64,000 nucleotides of DNA, taken from Acinetobacter kyonggiensis (GTDB taxonomy: Bacteria > Pseudomonadota > Gammaproteobacteria > Pseudomonadales > Moraxellaceae). The translations under genes were made by a program, and so were the position numbers. The notes beneath the pieces were generated by a model. That model searched no databases. It was not told where the DNA came from and worked only from the letters and a program-made list of their open reading frames with translations. Below, piece by piece: positions 56,598 to 64,000 of the stretch. How positions within the stretch are numbered: the stretch's first letter is position 1; each line of letters begins with the position of its first letter. The stretch covers positions 1 through 64,000 of the forward strand of contig NZ_FNPK01000015.1 of assembly GCF_900107285.1 (NCBI RefSeq), in the 5' to 3' direction.

Positions 56598-57806
56598 ATG
56601 AGTGATCTAACTGAAAATTTAAACCACCAAAAAAAGCCTCTTGCCCCTAAATTTAAATATTTAACTGGATTGATTCTTATTCTGGCTTTGGGCGCAGGCT
56701 ATGGGTATTGGGCAGCCGCATCTTCTAAGCCTACAGAGGAGTTTAGCCAATGGAGTAAGCCTGTTCCCGTGCGGGTCGTTGCGGTTGAGCGCCGTGATTT
56801 AAGCGTTGAATTAAAAGCCATTGGCACGGTTATTCCTGCGCATACGGTAAATGTTCAGAGTCAGGTTTCGGGCACGTTGCAACGTATTTATTTTCAGGAA
56901 GGCCATTTGGTTAGCAAAGGTCAATTGCTAGCGCAAATTGATCCTGCACCTTTTCAGGTGGAATTGGCTCAGGCGCAAGGCACGCAGCAGCAAAATTTGG
57001 CGCAGCTGCGCAATGCCGAAACTGAGCTGGCGCGCTATCAATTGCTATTTAAGCAGGACTCGATTGCGAAACAACAGGTGGAGCAACAGCAGGCTTTGGT
57101 GAATCAACTGAAAGGACAAATTCAGGCCAATCAGGCACAAGTGGATGCCGCGAAACTGCAACTGTCTTATACCAAAATTTATTCTCCCATTGCAGGGCGA
57201 GTTGGATTTAAGCAAAAAGATGCTGGTAATTTAATTCAGGCCAATGAAGAAGCTGGCTTAGTCACCGTGACACAGGTTCATCCAATTTATGTGCAGTTTG
57301 CGGTGGCGGAAAACTATTTAGACACCTTGCGCACAACAGCCGGCAAAGGGCAGAAAGCGCAAGTCAGTGCATGGGACAAAGCCGAGCAAAAGCAATTGGC
57401 TTTAGGACAGGTGCAGGCTTTGGATAATCAGATTGATCTCAATACGGGGACATTGAAATTAAAAGCGGTGTTTGATAACCGCGATGATGCGCTGTTTCCG
57501 AATCAGTTTGTCAATATCCGCTTGAATGCCCAAACCATTCGGGATGCGGTCAGTATTCCGAATGATGCTATTCAGCATGGTGCAAAAGGCACTTATGTCT
57601 ATGTGATCAATACTCAAAATAAAGCTGAAATACGCATGCTGAAGTTGGGCGTGACTTCGCAGGGCCAAACCGAAATTTTAGCTGGGCTAAATGGAACAGA
57701 ACGTGTGGTCTTAGAGGGGATAGATCGGCTATCGGATGGGCAGGAGGTACAAATTGTGCAGAACAGTCCGCAAGCGGTTGTTTCAATTCCACCGACTGCT
57801 GGATAA
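56598..57806 (+). CDS. mdtA: RND periplasmic adaptor (MdtA-like)
   Basis: This 402-residue HlyD/MFP protein has an N-terminal membrane anchor (LTGLILILALGAGYGYWAAA), the lipoyl-like segments (VSGTLQRIYFQEGHLVSKGQLLAQIDPAPF), a coiled-coil hairpin (about 110-170), and the VGFKQKDAGNLIQANE beta-barrel region. It links the RND pump to an outer-membrane channel. The ATG at 56598 is nine bases after the previous stop and four bases before mdtB, so it is in the same operon. Confidence 0.85.
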   Translation: MSDLTENLNHQKKPLAPKFKYLTGLILILALGAGYGYWAAASSKPTEEFSQWSKPVPVRVVAVERRDLSVELKAIGTVIPAHTVNVQSQVSGTLQRIYFQEGHLVSKGQLLAQIDPAPFQVELAQAQGTQQQNLAQLRNAETELARYQLLFKQDSIAKQQVEQQQALVNQLKGQIQANQAQVDAAKLQLSYTKIYSPIAGRVGFKQKDAGNLIQANEEAGLVTVTQVHPIYVQFAVAENYLDTLRTTAGKGQKAQVSAWDKAEQKQLALGQVQALDNQIDLNTGTLKLKAVFDNRDDALFPNQFVNIRLNAQTIRDAVSIPNDAIQHGAKGTYVYVINTQNKAEIRMLKLGVTSQGQTEILAGLNGTERVVLEGIDRLSDGQEVQIVQNSPQAVVSIPPTAG

Positions 57807-57809
57807 AGC

Positions 57810-60800
57810 ATGAATATTTCACGTTTCTTTATTCTGCGCCCCGTCGCCACCGTGCTGCTGATGCTGGCGTTACTGTTCAGTGGGCTGCTGGTGTGGCGTC
57901 TTCTACCAGTTTCCGCCTTGCCACAGGTGGATTATCCGATTATTCAAATTTATACCTTTCAGCCGGGTGCTAATCCAGATACGGTGCAGCGCACGGTGAC
58001 GGTGCCGTTAGAACGGGAAATGGGCAAAATTGCAGGCTTGAAGCAAATGTCTTCGAACAGTTCAGTCGGAGCATCGGTCATCACGCTGCAATTTGAATTA
58101 AGCGCAGAACTGGGTGTGGTGGAGCAGGAAGTACAGTCAGCACTCAGCACAGCCAGCAGCAAACTGCCTAGTGATTTACCTACACCACCAATTTATCGCA
58201 AAGTTAATCCAGCCGATGTTCCGGTTATTACGCTGGCGGTCAGCTCCAAAACTTTAGCGCTCACTACAGTCTATGACATGGTAGATACACGGGTTGCGCA
58301 AAAACTGTCACAGCTTTCAGGGGTTGGTATGGTCAGCCTTGCTGGCGGGCAGCGTCCAGCCATACGGGTGCAGATGAATCCTGCTGCTTTGGCGGCTTAT
58401 AAAATGAGCGCTGAGGATGTCCGTGCAGCAATTAATGCGGCCAATACCAATCAACCCAAGGGCAGTTTTGATGGGCCTTACCGCACCACCATGCTAGATG
58501 CCAACGACCAAATCCGCTCTATTACGGATTATGAAAATCTGATTTTACGCTGGAACAGCGGTGCGCCGATCCGCCTAAAAGATGTCGCGAAAGTGATTGA
58601 AGGCAGTGAAGACCGATACATGGCGGCATGGGCGGACAGCCAGTCTGCCATTCTGGTTAATGTGCAGCGCCAGCCGAATGCCAATGTTATTCAGGTGGCG
58701 GATCAAATTAAGCAGGTTTTGCCAGAACTACAGCGTAATCTGCCTGAAAATGTGCAAATTAGGGTACTGACAGACCGCACGGAAAGCATCCGCAGCGCCA
58801 TTCAGGATGTACAGAAAGAGCTGGTATTTGCAGTTTGCCTTGTGGTGATGGTGACGTTCCTGTTTTTAAGAAACCTGTCTGCCACTATTATTCCGAGCAT
58901 TGCGGTGCCACTGTCAATCATCGGCACCTTTGTGCTGATGCATTTTCTTGGCTTTTCGGTCAATAACCTGACGTTGATGGCTTTAACCATCGCGACAGGC
59001 TTCGTGGTGGATGATGCGATTGTGATGCTGGAAAATATTGCACGGCACCGCGAATCGGGGGAAAGTCTGCTACAGGCTGCGCTCAAAGGGTCAAGGGAAA
59101 TTGGATTTACCTTAATTTCTTTAACTATTTCGCTGATTGCCGTGCTGATTCCTTTGTTGTTTATGGGCGATGTTGTTGGTCGGCTGTTCCATGAATTTGC
59201 TGTGACTTTAGCAGCGGCAATTGGCTTATCGCTTATTGTATCTTTAACTTTGACCCCGATGATGTGCGCTTATTTGCTTAAAGATGCAAAACATGCGCCA
59301 CGCCGTAGCCGCTGGAGTTTGGATCGGATTATTCAGCGCTATGGCAAGGCGCTGCAATGGGTATTTCAGCATCAGGCACTAATGCTTGCGGTGATGCTTG
59401 GCACCGTAGTTTTGGCTGGTGCATTGTACTGGATCATTCCTAAAGGTTTTTTCCCCATACAGGACAGTGGAGTCATACAGGTGGTGACCGAAGCACCAGA
59501 TGATATTTCCTTTACGGCGATGGGTGAACGGCAGCAGGCACTGGCCAGCCAGATTTTAAAAGACCCTGCGGTTGAGAGCTTATCTTCATTTATCGGCATT
59601 GATGCCAATAATCCAAAACTCAGCAATGGACGCATTCTGATTAACCTGAAAGCGCATGCCGAGCGCGACAGTGCAGATCAGGTCATAGCGCGCCTGAAAC
59701 AGCAGTTCAGCCATGTGCAGGGAATTAAAGGCTGGATGCAGCCAGTGCAGGAGCTCAGCATTGAGGACAAAATCAGTCGGACTCAATACCAACTGAGTCT
59801 AACCGCAGCCAAAGTGGAAGATTTGCAGCAGTTTAGTCCTGTCTTTGTCGAAGCTCTACGGCAGCAGCCAGAGTTCTCGGACGTTGCTAGTGAAGACGGA
59901 GGTCAAGGTCTGCAAGCATTTATTGATGTCAACCGCGATGCGGCTGCGCGTTTAGGCTTGAGTATTGAAGATATCAGCCGAGCCTTACAGAATTTGTTTG
60001 CGCAGCGCCAAATTGCTACTTTATATACGCAGGCGAATCAGTACCGCATTGTGCTGGAACTTGACCCCAGCTTGACGCAAGGCATTGATGCGCTGAATCA
60101 AACCTATATTCAAAATGCCAGCGGTGAGCCAGTGCTGCTCAGTTCCGTGGCTGTGGTTGTGCAAAAGCGCACTCCAGTTCTTTTGCAGCAGCAGGCGCAG
60201 TTCCCCGCCCATAGTGTGTCTTTCAATTTAGCATCGGGAGTTTCCCTTGGTGAAGGCATTCAAGCCATTCACCGTGTTGAAGATTCTCTGAATCTGCCAG
60301 CAGAGGTCAACGTGCAGTTACAGGGCGCAGCAGCGGCCTTTGAAAACTCATTGCAGCATACCTTTTGGCTGGTGTTGGCAGCCATTGTGACCATGTATCT
60401 GGTGTTGGGCATGCTGTATGAAAGCTTTATTCATCCAATTACCATTCTTTCGACCTTGCCTTCAGCGGCCATTGGTGCGCTGCTGGCGCTGTTTATAGTT
60501 GGCCGTCCACTGGATATGATTGCTTTAATTGGCATCATTCTGCTGATTGGTTTGGTCAAAAAAAATGGCATTATGATGGTGGATTTTGCCTTAGCAGCAC
60601 AGCGTAATGACGGTCTCTCAGCGCAGCAGGCGATTTATCAAGCTGCCTTAATGCGCTTCAGGCCAATTTTGATGACCACGCTGGCAGCTCTCGTTGGAGC
60701 CATTCCTCTGATGCTGGCTTCAGGTTCTGGTGCTGAACTGCGCCAGCCTTTGGGCATTGTGATGGTGGGCGGCTTGATTTTAAGCCAGTTGCTGACATTA

Positions 60801-60893
60801 TTCACCACACCCGTAGTTTATCTGTTCTTTGACCGCTTGCAACAAGCCCAGTCGGCAGTGCCAGCCATGAATGAAACGGGAGATGCGCCTTGA
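57810..60893 (+). CDS. mdtB: RND permease, MdtB/MuxB type
   Basis: This 1027-residue, 12-helix permease has FILRPVATVLLMLALL at the N-terminus, the helix-4 proton-relay ATGFVVDDAIVMLENI with Asp-Asp, and a C-terminal GIILLIGLVKKNGIMMVDFAL. It forms a heteromeric pump with the next gene, as MdtB does with MdtC. It is of full length for RND permeases. The next gene overlaps its stop. Confidence 0.88.
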   Translation: MNISRFFILRPVATVLLMLALLFSGLLVWRLLPVSALPQVDYPIIQIYTFQPGANPDTVQRTVTVPLEREMGKIAGLKQMSSNSSVGASVITLQFELSAELGVVEQEVQSALSTASSKLPSDLPTPPIYRKVNPADVPVITLAVSSKTLALTTVYDMVDTRVAQKLSQLSGVGMVSLAGGQRPAIRVQMNPAALAAYKMSAEDVRAAINAANTNQPKGSFDGPYRTTMLDANDQIRSITDYENLILRWNSGAPIRLKDVAKVIEGSEDRYMAAWADSQSAILVNVQRQPNANVIQVADQIKQVLPELQRNLPENVQIRVLTDRTESIRSAIQDVQKELVFAVCLVVMVTFLFLRNLSATIIPSIAVPLSIIGTFVLMHFLGFSVNNLTLMALTIATGFVVDDAIVMLENIARHRESGESLLQAALKGSREIGFTLISLTISLIAVLIPLLFMGDVVGRLFHEFAVTLAAAIGLSLIVSLTLTPMMCAYLLKDAKHAPRRSRWSLDRIIQRYGKALQWVFQHQALMLAVMLGTVVLAGALYWIIPKGFFPIQDSGVIQVVTEAPDDISFTAMGERQQALASQILKDPAVESLSSFIGIDANNPKLSNGRILINLKAHAERDSADQVIARLKQQFSHVQGIKGWMQPVQELSIEDKISRTQYQLSLTAAKVEDLQQFSPVFVEALRQQPEFSDVASEDGGQGLQAFIDVNRDAAARLGLSIEDISRALQNLFAQRQIATLYTQANQYRIVLELDPSLTQGIDALNQTYIQNASGEPVLLSSVAVVVQKRTPVLLQQQAQFPAHSVSFNLASGVSLGEGIQAIHRVEDSLNLPAEVNVQLQGAAAAFENSLQHTFWLVLAAIVTMYLVLGMLYESFIHPITILSTLPSAAIGALLALFIVGRPLDMIALIGIILLIGLVKKNGIMMVDFALAAQRNDGLSAQQAIYQAALMRFRPILMTTLAALVGAIPLMLASGSGAELRQPLGIVMVGGLILSQLLTLFTTPVVYLFFDRLQQAQSAVPAMNETGDAP

Positions 60894-63800
60894 GCCTACT
60901 TTCCACTTTTATTCACCGTCCAGTGGCCAGTGTTTTACTGGTAATCGCGATTGTGCTGCTGGGTATATTGGCCTATTTTCGCTTGCCAGTCGCGGCCTTG
61001 CCGCAGGCAGATATTCCAACTATTGTGGTTCGGGCCAGCTTGCCAGGGGCCAGCCCTGAAAGTATATCGGCTACGGTTGCCGCACCACTGGAACGTGCCA
61101 TGATGGGCGTTTCTGGGGTAAAAAGCATTAATTCATCTAGCAACCAAAATGCCACACAGGTGGTTTTACATTTCGACCTAGATACTGATATCAACGAAGC
61201 AGCGCGAGAGGTGCAAGCAGCCATTAATGCCGCCATGTCGCAGCTTCCTTCTGGCATGCCCAGTCCACCTGAATATTTTAAGATCAATCCGAGCCAAAGC
61301 CCGATTTTTTATTTGGCATTCAGTTCAAAGCATCTATCGGCTGGCAAGCTGTATGAAATTGCCAGCAATCAGTTACAGCCAAATTTGGCACAAATTAGCG
61401 GTGTTGGTGATGTCAGCATTGATGGGGCATCCATGCCAGCGGTGCGGATTACTTTAAATCCGAATGCGCTGATTTCGCAAGGCATATCACTGGAGCAAGT
61501 GCGTGAAGCAATTGTCAAAAGCAATGTGCAGCAGGCTTTGGGTGTGGTGGAAACTAAGCAGCTGCGCTGGCAGGTGGCGCTCTCGGCCAATTTGAAAAAT
61601 GCTGCGGATTTTGCCAATTTGGTTATTCATCAGCATGGTCAGACCGCCGTTCGCCTTAAAGATGTAGCCGAAGTTCAGGATGCGGTAGAGAACCGTTATG
61701 TCAGTGGTTTTCATAATGGTGAACCTGCGGTGATTCTTAAAATCAGCCGGCAGCCGAATGCCAATACCGTGGCTGTAATTGAAAAAATTAAACAGAAACT
61801 GCCGCAGCTACGTTCGCAGATTCCCGCCGATGCGCAGCTCAGCATTGTGATGGATGGTTCGGAAATGATCCGCGCTGGATTAAATGAAGCGCGTGATACT
61901 TTACTGTTTTCGATGCTACTGGTGATTATTGTGGTGGCGTTGATGCTGGGGCGTCTGCAAAGTGCTTTGGTTCCAAGCATTACGATGCTGGTTACCCTGA
62001 TTGGCGCGTGCAGTTTGATTTATTTGGCGGGTTTTTCGCTGAATAATCTCTCCATTATGGCGGTAATTGTGGCGATTGGCTTGGTGGTGGATGATGCGAT
62101 TGTGGTGCTGGAAAATATTGAGCGTCACATTGAACAGGGAGAGCCGCCTGTGCAAGCTGCCCTTAAGGGCATTCAGGAAGTCGGCATGACCTTAATTGCC
62201 ATGAATCTGGCCTTGGCGGTGATTTTTATCTCCGTGCTGTTTATGGGCGGTGTGATCGAGCGGCTATTTAGGGAGTTTTCTTTAACGCTGGTATTTATCG
62301 TGCTTTTATCGGTTTTCATCTCGCTGGCACTGACACCAAGTTTGTCGGCACGCTGCCTGAAACCGCTTGAAAGCGCTAAACATAATGCTTTATACCGAAT
62401 CAGCCAAGGCTGTATGCAGAAACTCAGCCAAGGCTATTTGCATTCCTTAAAATGGATGATCGGGCATAGCTATGTGGTAATTTTACTGTGGGGCAGTGCC
62501 ATTGCAGCTTCGGTCTATCTATATCAGGCACTGCCGAAACGGGTACTGCCCGAACAGGACACTGGGCGCGTTGAAGCGTTTATCCGCGGTGATGACGGAT
62601 TTTCTTTCCAGATTATGCAGCCGAAAATTGCGGCGTTTAGCCAAAGCCTGTTAAGCGATCCAGCAGTCAAAGATGTGATCGGCACATCGGGCGGTGCAGG
62701 CGGAACAACCAATTCCTTTTTAATGGTGAACCTCAAGCCTAAGGCCGAGCGTGAGGGTAAAGCTTCACATGAAATTGTCGAGCGGATGAAGCAAAATGCG
62801 CCGTGGCAGGCTGGCGCAGTTTTTTCAGCATGGGTTGAACAGGAGCTTGAACTGGATGATCCATTTTCCAGTAGCAGCGGTCAAGATCATATGCTACTGC
62901 TCCAGTCAGATAATATTGCACTATTACGTGAATGGGCGCCAAAAGTTACCCAAGCGATGCAGAAGCTGCCGCAGTTGGAAGAAGTGGAAACTACGGGCGA
63001 TGAAGGCGCACAGCATGTCACGCTGGATATTGACCGTGAAGCAGCGCAGCGTTTGGGCGTGAATATTGAAAGCATTTCCAGCGTGTTGAACAACTCATTT
63101 TCGCAGCGCCAGATTTCTACGATTTATGATCAAAGCAATCAATTTCATGTGGTGATGGAAGTTGATCAGCAGTTTACCCAGCAGCCAGAATCACTGACCA
63201 ATGTGAAAATTCCAAATCAGCAAGGCGAATATGTGCCGCTCAGCAACTTCGCTACATGGTCTTATGGCATTAGTAATGATCGGGTTTACCGACGTAATCA
63301 GTATGCTGCCATGGGCATTGGCTATGTGGTGAAGCAAGGCTACAGTGCTGAACAGGCGGATGCAGCCATTCGCAGCCTTTTGCCAGAAATTATGCTGCCG
63401 AATGAGATTTTCATGACCGCAGACAAAGATGTAGAGGCAGAAAGCTTACAGGCAGGATTAAGTACACCATTACTAATTTTAGCAGTGATTGGTCTGATTT
63501 ATATTCTACTGGGGGTGACGTATGAAAGCGTAATGCATCCCTTAACGATTTTATCCACGATTCCAGCGGTCGCCTTAGGTGCATTGCTGACGCTGTGGTT
63601 GTTTAATTTTCAATTCACCTTAATTGCACTGCTGGGTATGTTTCTGCTGATTGGCATTGTGGTGAAAAATGCCATTCTGCTGATTGATTTTACTTTGCAG
63701 GAACGCCGTGCAGGAAAATCTGCCCGTGACGCAGTCCTGTCGGCAGCGGCATTGCGCTTCCGCCCGATTTTAATGACCAATACAGCGGCTTTGCTGGGCG

Positions 63801-63994
63801 CTATTCCTTTGGCATTCAGCTGGGGTGAAGGTGCGGAACTGCGCCAGCCTTTAGGCGTGGTCATTGCTGGCGGCTTAGCGCTGGGGCAACTGCTGACGCT
63901 GTATACCACACCCATTATGTATTTGCTGTTGGAAAAAACAGCGCAGCAATTTCAACGATTAAATATAAAAAATGCCTTGAGCTTAGGAAAATAG
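60890..63994 (+). CDS. mdtC: RND permease, MdtC/MuxC type
   Basis: This 1034-residue permease pairs with the preceding one. It has FIHRPVASVLLVIAIVLLG, VVDDAIVVLENIERH and MFLLIGIVVKNAILLIDFTL. It begins with TTG overlapping the upstream stop (TTGA), indicating translational coupling. The gene ends six bases before the window edge; an outer-membrane channel gene may follow. The substrate is unknown. Confidence 0.87.
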   Translation: MSLLSTFIHRPVASVLLVIAIVLLGILAYFRLPVAALPQADIPTIVVRASLPGASPESISATVAAPLERAMMGVSGVKSINSSSNQNATQVVLHFDLDTDINEAAREVQAAINAAMSQLPSGMPSPPEYFKINPSQSPIFYLAFSSKHLSAGKLYEIASNQLQPNLAQISGVGDVSIDGASMPAVRITLNPNALISQGISLEQVREAIVKSNVQQALGVVETKQLRWQVALSANLKNAADFANLVIHQHGQTAVRLKDVAEVQDAVENRYVSGFHNGEPAVILKISRQPNANTVAVIEKIKQKLPQLRSQIPADAQLSIVMDGSEMIRAGLNEARDTLLFSMLLVIIVVALMLGRLQSALVPSITMLVTLIGACSLIYLAGFSLNNLSIMAVIVAIGLVVDDAIVVLENIERHIEQGEPPVQAALKGIQEVGMTLIAMNLALAVIFISVLFMGGVIERLFREFSLTLVFIVLLSVFISLALTPSLSARCLKPLESAKHNALYRISQGCMQKLSQGYLHSLKWMIGHSYVVILLWGSAIAASVYLYQALPKRVLPEQDTGRVEAFIRGDDGFSFQIMQPKIAAFSQSLLSDPAVKDVIGTSGGAGGTTNSFLMVNLKPKAEREGKASHEIVERMKQNAPWQAGAVFSAWVEQELELDDPFSSSSGQDHMLLLQSDNIALLREWAPKVTQAMQKLPQLEEVETTGDEGAQHVTLDIDREAAQRLGVNIESISSVLNNSFSQRQISTIYDQSNQFHVVMEVDQQFTQQPESLTNVKIPNQQGEYVPLSNFATWSYGISNDRVYRRNQYAAMGIGYVVKQGYSAEQADAAIRSLLPEIMLPNEIFMTADKDVEAESLQAGLSTPLLILAVIGLIYILLGVTYESVMHPLTILSTIPAVALGALLTLWLFNFQFTLIALLGMFLLIGIVVKNAILLIDFTLQERRAGKSARDAVLSAAALRFRPILMTNTAALLGAIPLAFSWGEGAELRQPLGVVIAGGLALGQLLTLYTTPIMYLLLEKTAQQFQRLNIKNALSLGK

Positions 63995-64000
63995 GAACAA

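Overview
The window looks like chromosomal DNA of an Acinetobacter-type gammaproteobacterium, probably an environmental strain. Evidence: low G+C; Acinetobacter-style ben/cat proteins (catechol 1,2-dioxygenase, a BenM/CatM-type LysR regulator, BenK-type transporters); a DcaP-like porin; and leucine-degradation and acetoin clusters with Acinetobacter-like proteins. No rRNA, tRNA, CRISPR array or intact insertion sequence was seen.

Layout. (1) 1-7781, minus strand: one long aromatic operon catB-catC-catA-benABCDE-catI(partial). It takes benzoate to catechol, catechol to muconate, muconolactone and oxoadipate enol-lactone, and the CoA-transferase begins at the window edge. A divergent BenM-like LysR gene follows (7897-8811), then a benzoate-type MFS transporter and a DcaP-like porin. 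Paired LysR-type boxes lie before catB/benM and before benK. (2) 11991-16648: an iron-linked extracytoplasmic redox cluster around a good Fur box: DUF4198 protein, secreted ApbE-DUF2271 fusion, PepSY membrane protein and membrane-anchored flavodoxin/FNR reductase. (3) 16789-19311: MarR regulator and a second aromatic-acid MFS transporter. A 1.3-kb gene-poor stretch follows, with an IS5-family transposase remnant and clustered palindromes. (4) 20610-31172: leucine/isovalerate catabolism (ivd, mccB, enoyl-CoA hydratase, mccA, mvaB) plus scoAB for acetoacetate, with a divergent TetR regulator and an acyl-CoA ligase. (5) 31373-36354: a thioesterase-fold protein, a PKD/polysaccharide-lyase-like lipoprotein and an OsmC-YcaO fusion. 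(6) 36517-46263: acetoin/butanediol catabolism: regulator with an AcoR-type GAF domain but a winged-helix/BTAD-like output, a second-copy-type lipA, acoABC, E3, butanediol dehydrogenase and acetoin reductase. It abuts a 5'-truncated thiS followed by thiG. (7) 47305-54020: two TonB-dependent receptors with STN signalling domains, FecR and a FecI-like sigma factor. (8) 54245-63994: a tightly packed plus-strand operon of DUF3649-like, PepSY and DUF3325-like membrane proteins followed by an MdtABC-type RND pump.

Most interesting points: both receptors carry a near-identical promoter element and a 64%-identical signal/STN region on dissimilar barrels (a likely signalling-domain graft); GTTGGTT repeats at 11-bp period lie near the unusual aco regulator; thiS has lost its N-terminus exactly at the end of the acetoin cluster; the BenM-like regulator retains the residues of the second benzoate site and has helically phased operator pairs; and the RND pump is fused into an iron-type PepSY operon. 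All family assignments come from reading the proteins; no database search was run.
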